From Winogradskyella echinorum (GTDB taxonomy: Bacteria; Bacteroidota; Bacteroidia; Flavobacteriales; Flavobacteriaceae): a stretch of DNA of 64,000 nt. Below are positions 52,551-62,366 of this stretch, piece after piece. Position numbers and translations under genes: made by a program. Location of the stretch: contig NZ_JACOQD010000001.1 in NCBI RefSeq assembly GCF_014297365.1, forward strand, positions 496,001 through 560,000, given 5' to 3'. Positions within the stretch are counted from its first letter, which is position 1. Each line of letters opens with the position of its first letter. The notes under the pieces are model-generated. The model worked only from the letters and a program-made list of their open reading frames with translations. It made no database searches and was not told the origin of the DNA.

Positions 52551-53372
52551 CTATAAACTAAAATTGATAAATACTGGCAAATGATCCGAAGGATAATGTA
52601 AATTCCAATTATCACTTAGAACGGCATATTTTTTCACTTCTAAGCCATCACTTACAAAAGCATAATCAATACGTCTTGTCACTGGTCTATCAAAATGAAA
52701 TCCGTTATAGGTTCCTTCTGGGCCAAAAGTGACTTCAGCAACTTCTTTCGAATCTTTCAGTTCAGTTTTGATGTGCTTTATACTCTCATGGCTAGGCTCC
52801 ATATTAAAATCTCCTGTTAAGATTACAGGATAATTGTCTATGTTTAGTTCCTTAATTTTTTTAATAATTAATGTAGCACTGTTTTTTCTAGCTTCTTTTC
52901 CTACATGATCAAAGTGCGTATTAAATACCCAAAATTGTTTACCAGAAACATTATCTTTTAACAAAACATACGTACACACTCTATTACAAACTGCATCCCA
53001 ACCCATACCAACTTTTTCTGGTGTTTGCGACAACCAAAAGGTGTTAGATTTAACAACCGTAAACTTTTCTTTTTTATAGAAAATAGCAGAATATTCTCCT
53101 TGGTCTTTTCCGTCGTCTCTTCCTAGTCCTACAAAACTATAATCTACCAAAAGACTATCTATATCTTTCATTTGATTAGGCATAGCTTCTTGTACACCCA
53201 AAACATCAGGTTCGTAAAACTTAATTTGATTGGTAAAAAAAGGTTTTCTGTTTGTCCAACTATTTTCGCCTTCAATAGGGTAGTCTAGTTTAATATTATA
53301 GGACATTACTGAAAAATCTTGGGCAAATCCAAAACTTGAAACAGTAAGAACAAGGATTAAAATATATTTCAT
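52551..53372 (-). CDS. Secreted endonuclease/exonuclease/phosphatase-family protein
   Basis: 273 residues with a signal peptide (MKYILILVLTVSSFGFAQ). The family set is complete: FSVMSYNIKLD, LGVQEAM (metal-binding Glu), FNTHFDHVG, LTGDFNMEP, RRIDYAFVSDGL and the final YPSDHLPVF histidine. The fold covers nucleases and phosphodiesterases. Proteins of this kind often sit in Bacteroidota sugar clusters with unknown substrates, and a phosphoester or sugar-phosphate target is only a guess. It lies 60 bp before the symporter gene. Confidence 0.88.
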   Translation of the reverse strand: MKYILILVLTVSSFGFAQDFSVMSYNIKLDYPIEGENSWTNRKPFFTNQIKFYEPDVLGVQEAMPNQMKDIDSLLVDYSFVGLGRDDGKDQGEYSAIFYKKEKFTVVKSNTFWLSQTPEKVGMGWDAVCNRVCTYVLLKDNVSGKQFWVFNTHFDHVGKEARKNSATLIIKKIKELNIDNYPVILTGDFNMEPSHESIKHIKTELKDSKEVAEVTFGPEGTYNGFHFDRPVTRRIDYAFVSDGLEVKKYAVLSDNWNLHYPSDHLPVFINFSL

Positions 53373-53401
53373 CTTATTTAAATTTATTCTGCAAATGAAA
53401 T

Positions 53402-53453
53402 ATAGGTCTCTTTATTTATTTAAATATAAAAGTCTATAAATAAAGAGACCTAT
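53402..53453 (-). terminator. Long inverted repeat, terminator after the DUF4886 gene
   Basis: ATAGGTCTCTTTATTTAT (53402-53419) and ATAAATAAAGAGACCTAT (53436-53453) are perfect 18-bp arms separated by 16 nt. They begin 15 bp after the stop codon of the DUF4886 gene and lie before the nuclease-family gene, so the symporter part of the cluster is probably transcribed separately or at a lower level. Confidence 0.75.
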
Positions 53454-53467
53454 TTCATAATTTATCT

Positions 53468-55234
53468 CTATTGAGGTGCTATTTTCATTGCGTTTATGTA
53501 ATAAAACTGATTGCCGTTGGTATTAGCATCACCAGCTGAAACTCTTAAAGTTATTTTTCCGTTTGCATCTGGCTGTACATTCGAAATACAAACAGTGTTA
53601 GTTGCATTATTTGCAGCATCTAAATTAGCAGATTGCTCAGTAGCACCAATAACAGTATATTTTGTATCTCTATTATCACTTACACCATTTCTTGAACCAA
53701 AGAAACAAAACTCATAAGTATCATTAGACTCAAAACCAGTGAACTCTATAACACTTTCTTCAAGCGGTGGGTTTGAACCCCAAGCAAGTGCATGAGAATA
53801 AAAATTAGAACGTGAAACTGAATCATCCATATTAAAATCCGTTGTAGATGAACCTGCTCCAGATGTATTATTTATACCTCTAAATCTAGCAGTTGTAGTT
53901 GCAGTTACACCTGTAAAATCACCATTTGAATATAAAATATTTGGAATACCACCACCATCTAAATGGCTTGTATACGCATTCCATCCATCAGGATTATCTG
54001 AGCTTGAAAAATTAATAAATACAGGTTCAGAAATAATTCCATTTCCTCCTGGGTTTTCATAATCAACTAAAATAGTAATTTCATTAGGGTTTAAAGCAGC
54101 TTCGTGTGCAGCTTGTTGTGCCAATCCTTGATAATAATCTGATATTCCATCTGGCTCATAAGAATTTCCAATTACAGACTCACCAAATAACATCTCATAC
54201 CACGTACAGGATGCTGTGTATTTACCCAAATCATTTAAGTGATATCCATCACGCGTAAAACCATCTCCTAAAAAACTGGTTCTTCCATTTTGAATAGCAG
54301 TTGCTGCCGGTATAACCATAGTCGTAGGAATTAAATTTTCTGCTAAAGTATATGCATCAATAATTCCATTAAACATTGTCATTTGATCATTATTATAATT
54401 TGCAAAACCAGAATGAGTTGAGTTTTGAGCATAGGCCCAAGTTTTATGCAATATATACTTAGTACACGGATTAGGATTATGACCTCTTACAATGTTATAT
54501 AAACTTGGAAGTGGATTTATAAATGTATCAAAAAGTCCAGATTCATAACTCGCTTGTTGGAAACTAATATAATCCCAATTTTCATCTGCAACAGCTTCAG
54601 AAATTGAAAAATTTGAAGTAACAGTACGTGTACCATCTAAGTCTATTTTTCTGTAGCTATAGTTATTAGAATCACTTGATGCACTCGAAAGGTGCGTATC
54701 TAAATTTGCACCACCAATATACATGTTCCCTACCACTACTTGCTTGCCTTCCGCATTAGCTAATCCCCAAAAATAAGCTTCCAAAGCATCTTCTGAAAAA
54801 CTATTACCAATAGCCAAGATCTTAAGAATACCATCACTTTCATCGTCTATAATTACTTGAACAGATGCCGAAACTTCTCCGTCATCAGATGCTAAAGTTA
54901 AGGTAACATTCCCTTCTGCAATTGTTTGAACAGTTACTGCAAACGTTAAAGGCTCTACTGTAAAATCTACTAATTCAGCAGGTTGAGCCGTCCAAGTATA
55001 GTTTTTTGCCGGAAAAATAACATTATTAAATTCTGGAACAATCCTATACTCACAACCAGACGTCAACGTTATACTATTTGGTACTAAGGCTTCAGTTTCT
55101 ACATTTAAAGTTTCTTCACTACCTAAAGGTGTGATATCATCTTCTTCTGTACAAGAATTAAAATTGATCAAAAAGAAGACGCACAAACAAAATTGCGCCA
55201 ACTTCATAAATTTACTGGTTGTTAGATTTTTCAT
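53468..55234 (-). CDS. DUF4886 (SGNH hydrolase-like) lipoprotein of the polysaccharide cluster
   Basis: 588 residues. The lipoprotein signal (FFLINFNSC, Cys about 28) is preceded by a short N-terminus, and Met10 may be the start. Residues 40-135 form an Ig-like domain. The DUF4886 domain (about 135-365) has the nucleophile motif GNSFSEDALE and DGYHLNDLGKY with the Asp-His pair, an SGNH-type catalytic set. Residues 390-588 are a galactose-binding or jelly-roll-like beta domain (FTGFESNDTYEFCFFGSR), perhaps carbohydrate-binding. An esterase activity on a decorated polysaccharide is inferred, and no substrate is known. Confidence 0.8.
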   Translation of the reverse strand: MKNLTTSKFMKLAQFCLCVFFLINFNSCTEEDDITPLGSEETLNVETEALVPNSITLTSGCEYRIVPEFNNVIFPAKNYTWTAQPAELVDFTVEPLTFAVTVQTIAEGNVTLTLASDDGEVSASVQVIIDDESDGILKILAIGNSFSEDALEAYFWGLANAEGKQVVVGNMYIGGANLDTHLSSASSDSNNYSYRKIDLDGTRTVTSNFSISEAVADENWDYISFQQASYESGLFDTFINPLPSLYNIVRGHNPNPCTKYILHKTWAYAQNSTHSGFANYNNDQMTMFNGIIDAYTLAENLIPTTMVIPAATAIQNGRTSFLGDGFTRDGYHLNDLGKYTASCTWYEMLFGESVIGNSYEPDGISDYYQGLAQQAAHEAALNPNEITILVDYENPGGNGIISEPVFINFSSSDNPDGWNAYTSHLDGGGIPNILYSNGDFTGVTATTTARFRGINNTSGAGSSTTDFNMDDSVSRSNFYSHALAWGSNPPLEESVIEFTGFESNDTYEFCFFGSRNGVSDNRDTKYTVIGATEQSANLDAANNATNTVCISNVQPDANGKITLRVSAGDANTNGNQFYYINAMKIAPQ

Positions 55235-55315
55235 AATTATATTTATTTAGTTAATATTTAATTCTAACTCCAATTGAAATCATTGCTAACAATTGAGTTA
55301 AAATATGCTTCATTA

Positions 55316-57163
55316 TTATTCAATAAAAATTACATCGCTCAGTTCTGATATCCCGTTTTCATTGTACGCTTCAATCGTAAAATAATATGGTGTATCTCTA
55401 TCTAAACAACGCATAAAATGTGAATTGGTATCATACACTTGCCATGATTGATAGAGTTTATCTGGTGCAATTCCCCAGCGAATGTTATACCCTTGTGCGC
55501 CTTCAACTTTATCCCAAGAAAATGAGACGTCTCTTCGGTCTTTTTCACGATTAATTTTGAAATTAGACACTTTGTTTGGCACTTCGCCTAAACCAAGCCC
55601 AAAGACTCTAACTTCAGACATTGCGAAGTTATTTCCTGGTACTTTTACATTGTTATATCTAACATATTTTGCTTTTACTGGCTTGTCTAAAACGAGATAT
55701 GCATTTGGTGCATCAATTTCGCTTTGACTTCTATCCACAACGGTTTTCCAGTTTTTACCATCTTCGGAAGTTTCAATAGTAAATTGATGTTTTAATCCTT
55801 CAACACGTGTGTAAATGCCTGATTCGTGATCGTGATAATTTAGTTGAATGGCGTAAACAGTTCCTTCATTTAATAATTCAATAGTTATCCATTGCTTATC
55901 ATCATTGGCTTCGGCAACCCAAAAAGTTTTAGGGTTTTCATCGGTTAACACCTTAGATGCTATTTGTCCATCAGCATTCATTTCTGTTGGGATTTCTTTT
56001 ACTTCAACCTCATCATCATTAGACGTGAATTTCATTATTTGTTGAAGCGAAGATGATACTCTAACATTTCCTTTATAAGACAATAACATCCAACCGTTAT
56101 GCTCGCCTGCTTTTGTAGGATGACTCGGTGCAAAACGCGGGTAATCGCCGTAAGACGTATTACTATACATTAATCCATCCTCGTCAAAATAGGTAGGAAA
56201 CATACATAAACGACGTTCCCACTGTGCATTAGAGGCTAACGCCATTGTTGCAAAATGCCAATATTGACCATTAGTTTGCTTTACAGTAATGCCGTGTCCT
56301 GCACCATTTGTAAATCCGCCAGGTTTAAAACTCATGGGATTATTTTTCATGTATGTAAATGGTCCTGTTGGTGTATCACCAATATATACGCCATCTGCAT
56401 AAACATTAAATTGTGTTCCTGGTGCTGCGTATTGCAAATAGTATTTTCCGTTGTGTTTGGTCATTGACGCTCCTTCCATATAACCTTCTTTTAAGGTTGG
56501 ATGAAAGTTGTTTTCACCAAATCTTTCCCAACCGTGTTTTTCTTCATCAAGATTTATCAGCTCTTTTCGCTCTCCAGTTTCTAAAAAACGATCGTCTTTA
56601 TTCAGCATTTTTACACGAATAGGATGCACATTAGAAGAGCCCCAATACAGATAAGCTTTTCCGTCGTCATCAATAAACAATTCGGAATCTTGTATGTTGT
56701 TTGAAATGGAAGCGGTTGGTGTCCACGTTCCTTTTTTAGGATCATCTGTATACAAAATACTTCCATAACCAGCAGGATCGCCAGCAAAATACACTAAGGA
56801 ATCTTTATAATTAAATGCTGTTGGTGCGTTGCTGCCCTCAAAAAACCATTGTTGTGGTTTAATGAATTTCCAATTGACTAAATCTTTAGAATGCCAATAC
56901 CCAAATGAACGTGTGACGAACATATAATATTCGCCTTTAAACTCAATAACTGCAGGATCTGCACCAGAACGATACGATTGATTTCTGCTAGAATTATACA
57001 CCATATAAGTGTAATCAATATCTAGTGGATTGATATAGGTTTGTTGATCTGAAACGGTTTCAGATAAGTCTTTTGATATTGAATTTTCATCTGCATTCTT
57101 TTTGTTTTCTTTGTTACAAGAAAACAGAAATGCTATAGTGAATAGAAAAATGAACTTTTTCAT
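55316..57163 (-). CDS. GH43-type glycoside hydrolase with discoidin and FN3-like domains
   Basis: 615 residues. Lipobox LFSC with Cys16. The five-bladed propeller domain has the catalytic base D69 (GADPAVIEFKGEYY), an Asp in IQDSELFIDDDGKAYLYWG and an acid Glu in GYMEGASM. An F5/8 type C-like domain (about 405-525, TFWVAEANDDKQWITIELL and YVRYNNVKVPG) and a C-terminal FN3-like domain (about 530-615) follow. The family removes arabinose, xylose or galactose residues from side chains. Which one applies cannot be read here. It lies 2 bp after the sulfatase gene. Confidence 0.88.
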   Translation of the reverse strand: MKKFIFLFTIAFLFSCNKENKKNADENSISKDLSETVSDQQTYINPLDIDYTYMVYNSSRNQSYRSGADPAVIEFKGEYYMFVTRSFGYWHSKDLVNWKFIKPQQWFFEGSNAPTAFNYKDSLVYFAGDPAGYGSILYTDDPKKGTWTPTASISNNIQDSELFIDDDGKAYLYWGSSNVHPIRVKMLNKDDRFLETGERKELINLDEEKHGWERFGENNFHPTLKEGYMEGASMTKHNGKYYLQYAAPGTQFNVYADGVYIGDTPTGPFTYMKNNPMSFKPGGFTNGAGHGITVKQTNGQYWHFATMALASNAQWERRLCMFPTYFDEDGLMYSNTSYGDYPRFAPSHPTKAGEHNGWMLLSYKGNVRVSSSLQQIMKFTSNDDEVEVKEIPTEMNADGQIASKVLTDENPKTFWVAEANDDKQWITIELLNEGTVYAIQLNYHDHESGIYTRVEGLKHQFTIETSEDGKNWKTVVDRSQSEIDAPNAYLVLDKPVKAKYVRYNNVKVPGNNFAMSEVRVFGLGLGEVPNKVSNFKINREKDRRDVSFSWDKVEGAQGYNIRWGIAPDKLYQSWQVYDTNSHFMRCLDRDTPYYFTIEAYNENGISELSDVIFIE

Positions 57164-57165
57164 GT

Positions 57166-58860
57166 TTATATTTTAGTGTCTTTATCTGTTTCTGGATTAT
57201 AAGAAGTGCCTGTATGACCTCTTAATCTTTCAAATTGCTTGTAAGCACGTTCTACTTGCTGCTTTGGTGCTTGCTTAAATTCTTCATCGGTGACCTTATA
57301 TTGTTTTTGAAGCTCTGCCAACTGAGTTCTTAGTTCAGCTTCAATTTCGTCATATTCTGGATTATCGATTTGGTTATTTATTTCTTTTGGGTCTTCCTCT
57401 AAATCATATAATTCCCAAGTATTAATATCATCAAAAAAATGCATGAGTTTATAGCGCTTAGTTCTAATTCCGTAATGCTTCTTCACCATGTGAAATGCAG
57501 GATAATCGTAATAGTGATAATACACAGCATCTCTAAAATCATCTGTTTCATCAAATGTTTTTTCTAAAAGTGGTCGCAAGGATTTACCTTGCATATCTTC
57601 AGGAATTTCAGCTTGTGCATAGTCTAAAAAGGTTTCTGCAAAATCGAGGTTCTGAGTTAAATCCTCTATCACAGTTCCTGGCTTTATTGCATTCGGATAT
57701 TTTACTAATAACGGCATTGCTAATGATTCTTCGTACATGTAACGTTTGTCAAACCAGCCTTTTTCTCCCAGATAAAATCCTTGATCTGTAGTATAAATCA
57801 CAATGGTGTTTTCTGCTAATCCGTTTTTTTCAAGATAGTCTAACACACGACCAACACCTTCATCAACCGAAGCAATGGTGGCTAAGTATTCTTGTAGATA
57901 GCGTTGTCCTTTCCATTCGGCTAATGCTTTTCCAGATAAATTAGCATCATGAAACGCATCATTCTTTGCTCGATAGGCCTTGTCCCAAGCTAAACGCTGC
58001 TCTGGTGACATACGCTCAAAATCGGTGGTCCAAGGATTCCAAGCTAATTCTGGATTACCTTTTGTTTTAGTCATTTTTAAATCATGACCTTCATACATGT
58101 CTTTATAAATGGTTTGCAATTGTTGTTGAGAGCCTAAAGAACCTTCATGATTGGTGAAATAAGTATCTGGTAATGGAAATTTTATAGAATCGTATTTATT
58201 GGCATGTCGCAAAGCTGGCATCCAATTTCTGTGTGGCGCTTTGTGCTGTAACATGAGCATAAATGGCTGATCAGCATCTTTTACTTTTTTTAGATACGTT
58301 AAGCCTTCTTCAGTAATAATATCGGTTGCGTAACCTTCAATCCTGGTTGTATCTGCAAGCTTTGTAGTTTCATTTAATGCTATAAAATCTGGGTTGTAAT
58401 AATTACCTTGATCTTTTAAAATATTCCAATAGTCATAGCCTTCCGGATTACCATGTAAATGCCATTTCCCAATCATTGCAGTATTGTAACCTGCTTTTTG
58501 AAGCAGTTTAGGAAACGTTTGTTGGCTACCATCAAAACGGTTACCGTTCATTTTAAAACCGTTAACGTGACTAAACTTTCCTGTTAGTATCACAGCACGA
58601 CTTGGACCACAAATAGAATTGGTGCAAAAGTTGTTTTTAAAGAGCGCACCTTCATTGGCAATCCTGTCAATATTTGGCGTTGGTGCTAGTTGACCAATAG
58701 GATGACCGTATGCACTAATGGCTTGTTCAGCATGATCGTCTGCCATAATAAAAACGATGTTTGGTCGCTTTTTTGGCACATCAACATTATCTTGCTTTTT
58801 TTCCTCTTTACAAGACTGAAAAAACAAAAGACATATTAATATTACTGAACTATATCGCAT
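57166..58860 (-). CDS. Formylglycine-dependent sulfatase (family S1)
   Basis: 564 residues. Lipobox FQSC, Cys17. The metal Asp pair lies in FIMADDHAEQ, and the modified cysteine C84 is in the motif CGPSRAVILTG (CxPSR), so an anaerobic/aerobic maturase must act on it. HKAPHRNW and TTDQGFYLGEKGWFDKRYMYEESLAMPLLV supply the remaining metal and substrate residues. It hydrolyses sulfate esters on a polysaccharide. The S1 subfamily cannot be decided by eye. It overlaps the esterase gene by 1 bp. Confidence 0.93.
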   Translation of the reverse strand: MRYSSVILICLLFFQSCKEEKKQDNVDVPKKRPNIVFIMADDHAEQAISAYGHPIGQLAPTPNIDRIANEGALFKNNFCTNSICGPSRAVILTGKFSHVNGFKMNGNRFDGSQQTFPKLLQKAGYNTAMIGKWHLHGNPEGYDYWNILKDQGNYYNPDFIALNETTKLADTTRIEGYATDIITEEGLTYLKKVKDADQPFMLMLQHKAPHRNWMPALRHANKYDSIKFPLPDTYFTNHEGSLGSQQQLQTIYKDMYEGHDLKMTKTKGNPELAWNPWTTDFERMSPEQRLAWDKAYRAKNDAFHDANLSGKALAEWKGQRYLQEYLATIASVDEGVGRVLDYLEKNGLAENTIVIYTTDQGFYLGEKGWFDKRYMYEESLAMPLLVKYPNAIKPGTVIEDLTQNLDFAETFLDYAQAEIPEDMQGKSLRPLLEKTFDETDDFRDAVYYHYYDYPAFHMVKKHYGIRTKRYKLMHFFDDINTWELYDLEEDPKEINNQIDNPEYDEIEAELRTQLAELQKQYKVTDEEFKQAPKQQVERAYKQFERLRGHTGTSYNPETDKDTKI

Positions 58861-59747
58861 TACTGTTTCGTTTTTATGATTTTAGTTTGAACGACTTCGT
58901 CATTAAGCACTGTGCGTTTAAAAAAGTTGAACACAATATCTAATTCTTCATAAGGAATTCTGGAAATTTCGTGACGTGCATCTTTCACAATATTGAAATA
59001 GAAAGACGTCTCAAATTCCTCTAGTTTATCGGCTATAATTTTAGAACCATCCAACATTATATAACCGTCTTTGGTTGGTGCACAGTAATGGTGTGGTGCA
59101 TTTCCATAAGGTACCAATTGGTCTTTTGTTCCGTGATATAAGACGGTTGGCACAGCATTTTCTGGCGACATATAACTCGCATCGACAATAGCACCAGCAC
59201 ACGAAAATGCACCGGCAAATTTTACATTACTGTAATCTTCGGCATTATCCACAAAATACTCGCGCATAAACACTGCATTTAGGATACCTTCGGCACCAGC
59301 ACTACTGCCACCAGCAATGATTTTTGTAGTATCGATTTGAAGCTCATTAGCGTGCTCAACCACATATTTTGCTGCATCCATATAATCGATGGCAGCTTGC
59401 TTAAAGGTTTCTAACTTTTCATCTTTACTACAATCGCAACCAAAACCTGTTTTTGTACCTTTTCTTAGTAGACGATACGAAATGGATATACCAATATAAT
59501 TCTGCTCTTTAGCAGCATATTTCACTAAATTTTCATCATCTATATAATCTCTGTGACCAACTGCAAATCCACCACCATGCATCCAAAGCAAAACTGGTAA
59601 CGTATCTGTTTTTTTGATATTTTTTGGTGTGTAAACATCCAACATTAAAGTGTCTTTTCCTTTTATGGAATACGTGTAAGTCGCTTTATTTTGTGCTGAG
59701 AGTGTAAACACAAACAAGAATACAAATAGGTTTATTACAAATTTCAT
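58860..59747 (-). CDS. Secreted alpha/beta-hydrolase, esterase/lipase (HSL-like) type
   Basis: 295 residues with a signal peptide ending LSAQ. The oxyanion motif WMHGGGFAVGHRD, nucleophile elbow GGSSAGAEG, and a histidine in DARHEIS give an intact hydrolase triad. Cysteines in FGCDCSKDE are unusual and may form a disulfide. In polysaccharide clusters such enzymes remove acetyl or other esters, which is the inferred role. It directly follows GH2 with no gap. Confidence 0.87.
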   Translation of the reverse strand: MKFVINLFVFLFVFTLSAQNKATYTYSIKGKDTLMLDVYTPKNIKKTDTLPVLLWMHGGGFAVGHRDYIDDENLVKYAAKEQNYIGISISYRLLRKGTKTGFGCDCSKDEKLETFKQAAIDYMDAAKYVVEHANELQIDTTKIIAGGSSAGAEGILNAVFMREYFVDNAEDYSNVKFAGAFSCAGAIVDASYMSPENAVPTVLYHGTKDQLVPYGNAPHHYCAPTKDGYIMLDGSKIIADKLEEFETSFYFNIVKDARHEISRIPYEELDIVFNFFKRTVLNDEVVQTKIIKTKQ

Positions 59748-62354
59748 TTAGTCTAGTTTTTCAATTAAAATTCCACTAATTACCGCTTTATCTTCAATGG
59801 CTTTAAGATTAATAGTAAGTCCTTCTGAAGTATTTACATTAATCTCTGAACTTATCTCAACACCATATTTTTCTGGATATTGCTCTGCTAAATTCAAGTT
59901 CTTTTCTATTAAATTATCATTTATATAGATGTCAAAAATGCGCTGCTTTTTATTAATTTCTGAAGTACTTCTAGAAAGGTTATAAATGTTTTCGGTTGGC
60001 TTTATATGAGGTTCAACGAAGTATAACGCGACTTGATAATTACCTTCAGGCACGTCTACTTTATACTCGTTACAACCTTCTAATAAAGTTTGAAACAATG
60101 GCTCTGCATTGGTGTTTTTAATATTATGTGGCAGACCTTGATTTTTGTCTTTGGTTATACCGAAAGCTGTACCATTTTTATACCCAAACCATCCTTTTTT
60201 ATACGCTTGATCTGGCACAAACGTAATGTTTTGCTCTTCATCATAAAAGTTGAAATGTGCACCTATATTTACACCAAAACGTTTAAAATTCTTAAAATCA
60301 AATGTTTCAATTCGATTAACTTTCATTCTTTTTTCTTCGGAAATAATTTCAGTTGAAACTTTTATAGTATTGTCACCATTTGTGAAAGGCATATTGACGG
60401 AAACAACACCGTTTTCAACTTTAAAATCGCCTAAACTGTTACCATTCAAACTTACATTTATGTCTTTTAAATTAGAATAGATTTGAATTGGAAACGTATC
60501 ATCTTCTAAAACCGTTAACTGGCTCAAATAATCTGTTGCAATATGAATAAAAGGCACACCATCATCTAAAACCGATTTGTACCAATAGTAAATATCCTTA
60601 GTTGTTCGGTCATATTGCACCAATCCTTTTTGATTAACGTGTGGAATGGCATCACCTCGGAATTCTGAACCAAAATCGGCAAAATTCCACGCTGTCATTC
60701 CAGTCATGAAAGATCTGTTTGTAATCTGCTTGTAATAAGATTGATGCAATTTTGCTTGATAATTTGTAGAAAAATCGAACTTTTTAGGTGTTTTTGTAAA
60801 AATTCTAACGTCTGCTCCTGGACCATATTCTGAAAGCAACATTGAGCGTTTTGGATACCGCTGATGTTGGTCGTCTAAGAATTTACCTAAATCCTCAATT
60901 TGCGCATCGTACCAACCGAAATAGAGATTCCAGCCAAAAATCATGGGTAAATCGGCAATTCCAGTCTCGTTATATACTTCGTTTAAATGACCAGCCATAA
61001 CCGTAATATGATTTGGTGCTAGTTTTCGGGTTAAATCTTCAAGCTCTCTTGCTAGCTTTAATGATGTTATTTTTAAATCTTCCTTTTCTTTTTCGGTTGA
61101 TTTATTATCGAAAGCCCAACGTAGAAAAATCTCATTCATATAACCAAACATTACCACGCTTGGATAGTTGTAATATTGTTTGATGTGCTCATTTTGCATA
61201 GTATGAGAAACTTCAAAAAATGTATCGGAATCGGTTACTTTATTTACTATTGGAATTTCTGTCCAGACTAAAATACCGAGTTCATCACAAAGCTTATATA
61301 ATTCTCTAGCGTGCGGATAATGTGCAAACCGAATGACATTTGCACCCATATTTTTTATAATATGAATGTCTTTCTTTTGCAGTTCAATTGGTACTGCATT
61401 ACCATAATCTTTATAATCTTGATGACGATTAACTCCAATTAATTTTATTGGTTTTCCGTTGAGGAAAAAGCCTTTTTCTGGGTCTACACTTGCCCAACGA
61501 AAACCTAAATTGGAATGCTTTTGGTCTAAAATGGTTCCATTTTTATCTGTTAGAGTGATGACTAATTTGTATAGGTATGGGTAATCAGGCGACCATAATT
61601 TTGGATTTTTAATCTCTGGATAGTCGAATTCAACAATTTTGGTTTCGTTAGCTTTTAACTTTAAACCTTGATGATCTTCTCTAATAATTTCACCTTCTTC
61701 ATCAAGTATTTTAAGATCTAAATGTGTGTTTGCTTTGTCTTCAAAATTATCAATTAACACTTTGACCTTAACACCAGCTTTTTCTTTGGAAACATTGTAA
61801 TAATCAATGTAAAATCCATCAGACGCAAAATCCTTTAAACTAAAATGTTGTTTTGGGACGTTTATTAATTCAACATCGCGATAAATACCACCATAAAAGG
61901 TAAAATCGGCATCTAAAGGCGGAATATTGTCATTATGAGAATTATCAACTACAACTTCAATTAAATTGTACGAATCAAAGTTTAAAAGCGAAGTGATTTC
62001 AACATTAAAAGCTGTGTAACCACCTTTGTGATTAGTGACTTCTTTTCCGTTTACAAAAACGGTTGCTTCTTGATTAACTGCATTAAATTTTAACCAGAAA
62101 ATTTGGTCTTCATCTTTAGAAGACACAAAGATTTGCTTCTTGTAATAACCTAAGCCACGACGGTAACCAGACTCATCATCAAATGCGTCTCTAGCATTCC
62201 AAGTATGAGGAATATTAACAGTTTGCCAATGGGTTTTATCTTCAGAATACTGCCAACCCGAATTAATGATTTTGGACTGGGCGTGACTTAAAAAAAAGGA
62301 AGCCACACACGCCATAAAAGCTAGGGATAACGTCTTGTATTTTATGTGTGGCAT
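59748..62354 (-). CDS. Glycoside hydrolase family 2 enzyme
   Basis: 868 residues with a signal peptide ending SHAQ. Sugar-binding, Ig-like and TIM-barrel domains of GH2 follow in order (about 30-170, 170-285, 285-600). The acid/base is E408 in FGYMNEIF and the nucleophile E509 in LLSEYG. GVNRHQDYKDYGNA and IRFAHYPHA are family signatures. The last 170 residues hold a malectin-like domain (YQVALYFVEPHI). Beta-galactosidase, beta-glucuronidase or a mannosidase are all possible; the sequence does not settle it. Confidence 0.92.
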   Translation of the reverse strand: MPHIKYKTLSLAFMACVASFFLSHAQSKIINSGWQYSEDKTHWQTVNIPHTWNARDAFDDESGYRRGLGYYKKQIFVSSKDEDQIFWLKFNAVNQEATVFVNGKEVTNHKGGYTAFNVEITSLLNFDSYNLIEVVVDNSHNDNIPPLDADFTFYGGIYRDVELINVPKQHFSLKDFASDGFYIDYYNVSKEKAGVKVKVLIDNFEDKANTHLDLKILDEEGEIIREDHQGLKLKANETKIVEFDYPEIKNPKLWSPDYPYLYKLVITLTDKNGTILDQKHSNLGFRWASVDPEKGFFLNGKPIKLIGVNRHQDYKDYGNAVPIELQKKDIHIIKNMGANVIRFAHYPHARELYKLCDELGILVWTEIPIVNKVTDSDTFFEVSHTMQNEHIKQYYNYPSVVMFGYMNEIFLRWAFDNKSTEKEKEDLKITSLKLARELEDLTRKLAPNHITVMAGHLNEVYNETGIADLPMIFGWNLYFGWYDAQIEDLGKFLDDQHQRYPKRSMLLSEYGPGADVRIFTKTPKKFDFSTNYQAKLHQSYYKQITNRSFMTGMTAWNFADFGSEFRGDAIPHVNQKGLVQYDRTTKDIYYWYKSVLDDGVPFIHIATDYLSQLTVLEDDTFPIQIYSNLKDINVSLNGNSLGDFKVENGVVSVNMPFTNGDNTIKVSTEIISEEKRMKVNRIETFDFKNFKRFGVNIGAHFNFYDEEQNITFVPDQAYKKGWFGYKNGTAFGITKDKNQGLPHNIKNTNAEPLFQTLLEGCNEYKVDVPEGNYQVALYFVEPHIKPTENIYNLSRSTSEINKKQRIFDIYINDNLIEKNLNLAEQYPEKYGVEISSEINVNTSEGLTINLKAIEDKAVISGILIEKLD

Positions 62355-62366
62355 AATAATTAGCTA

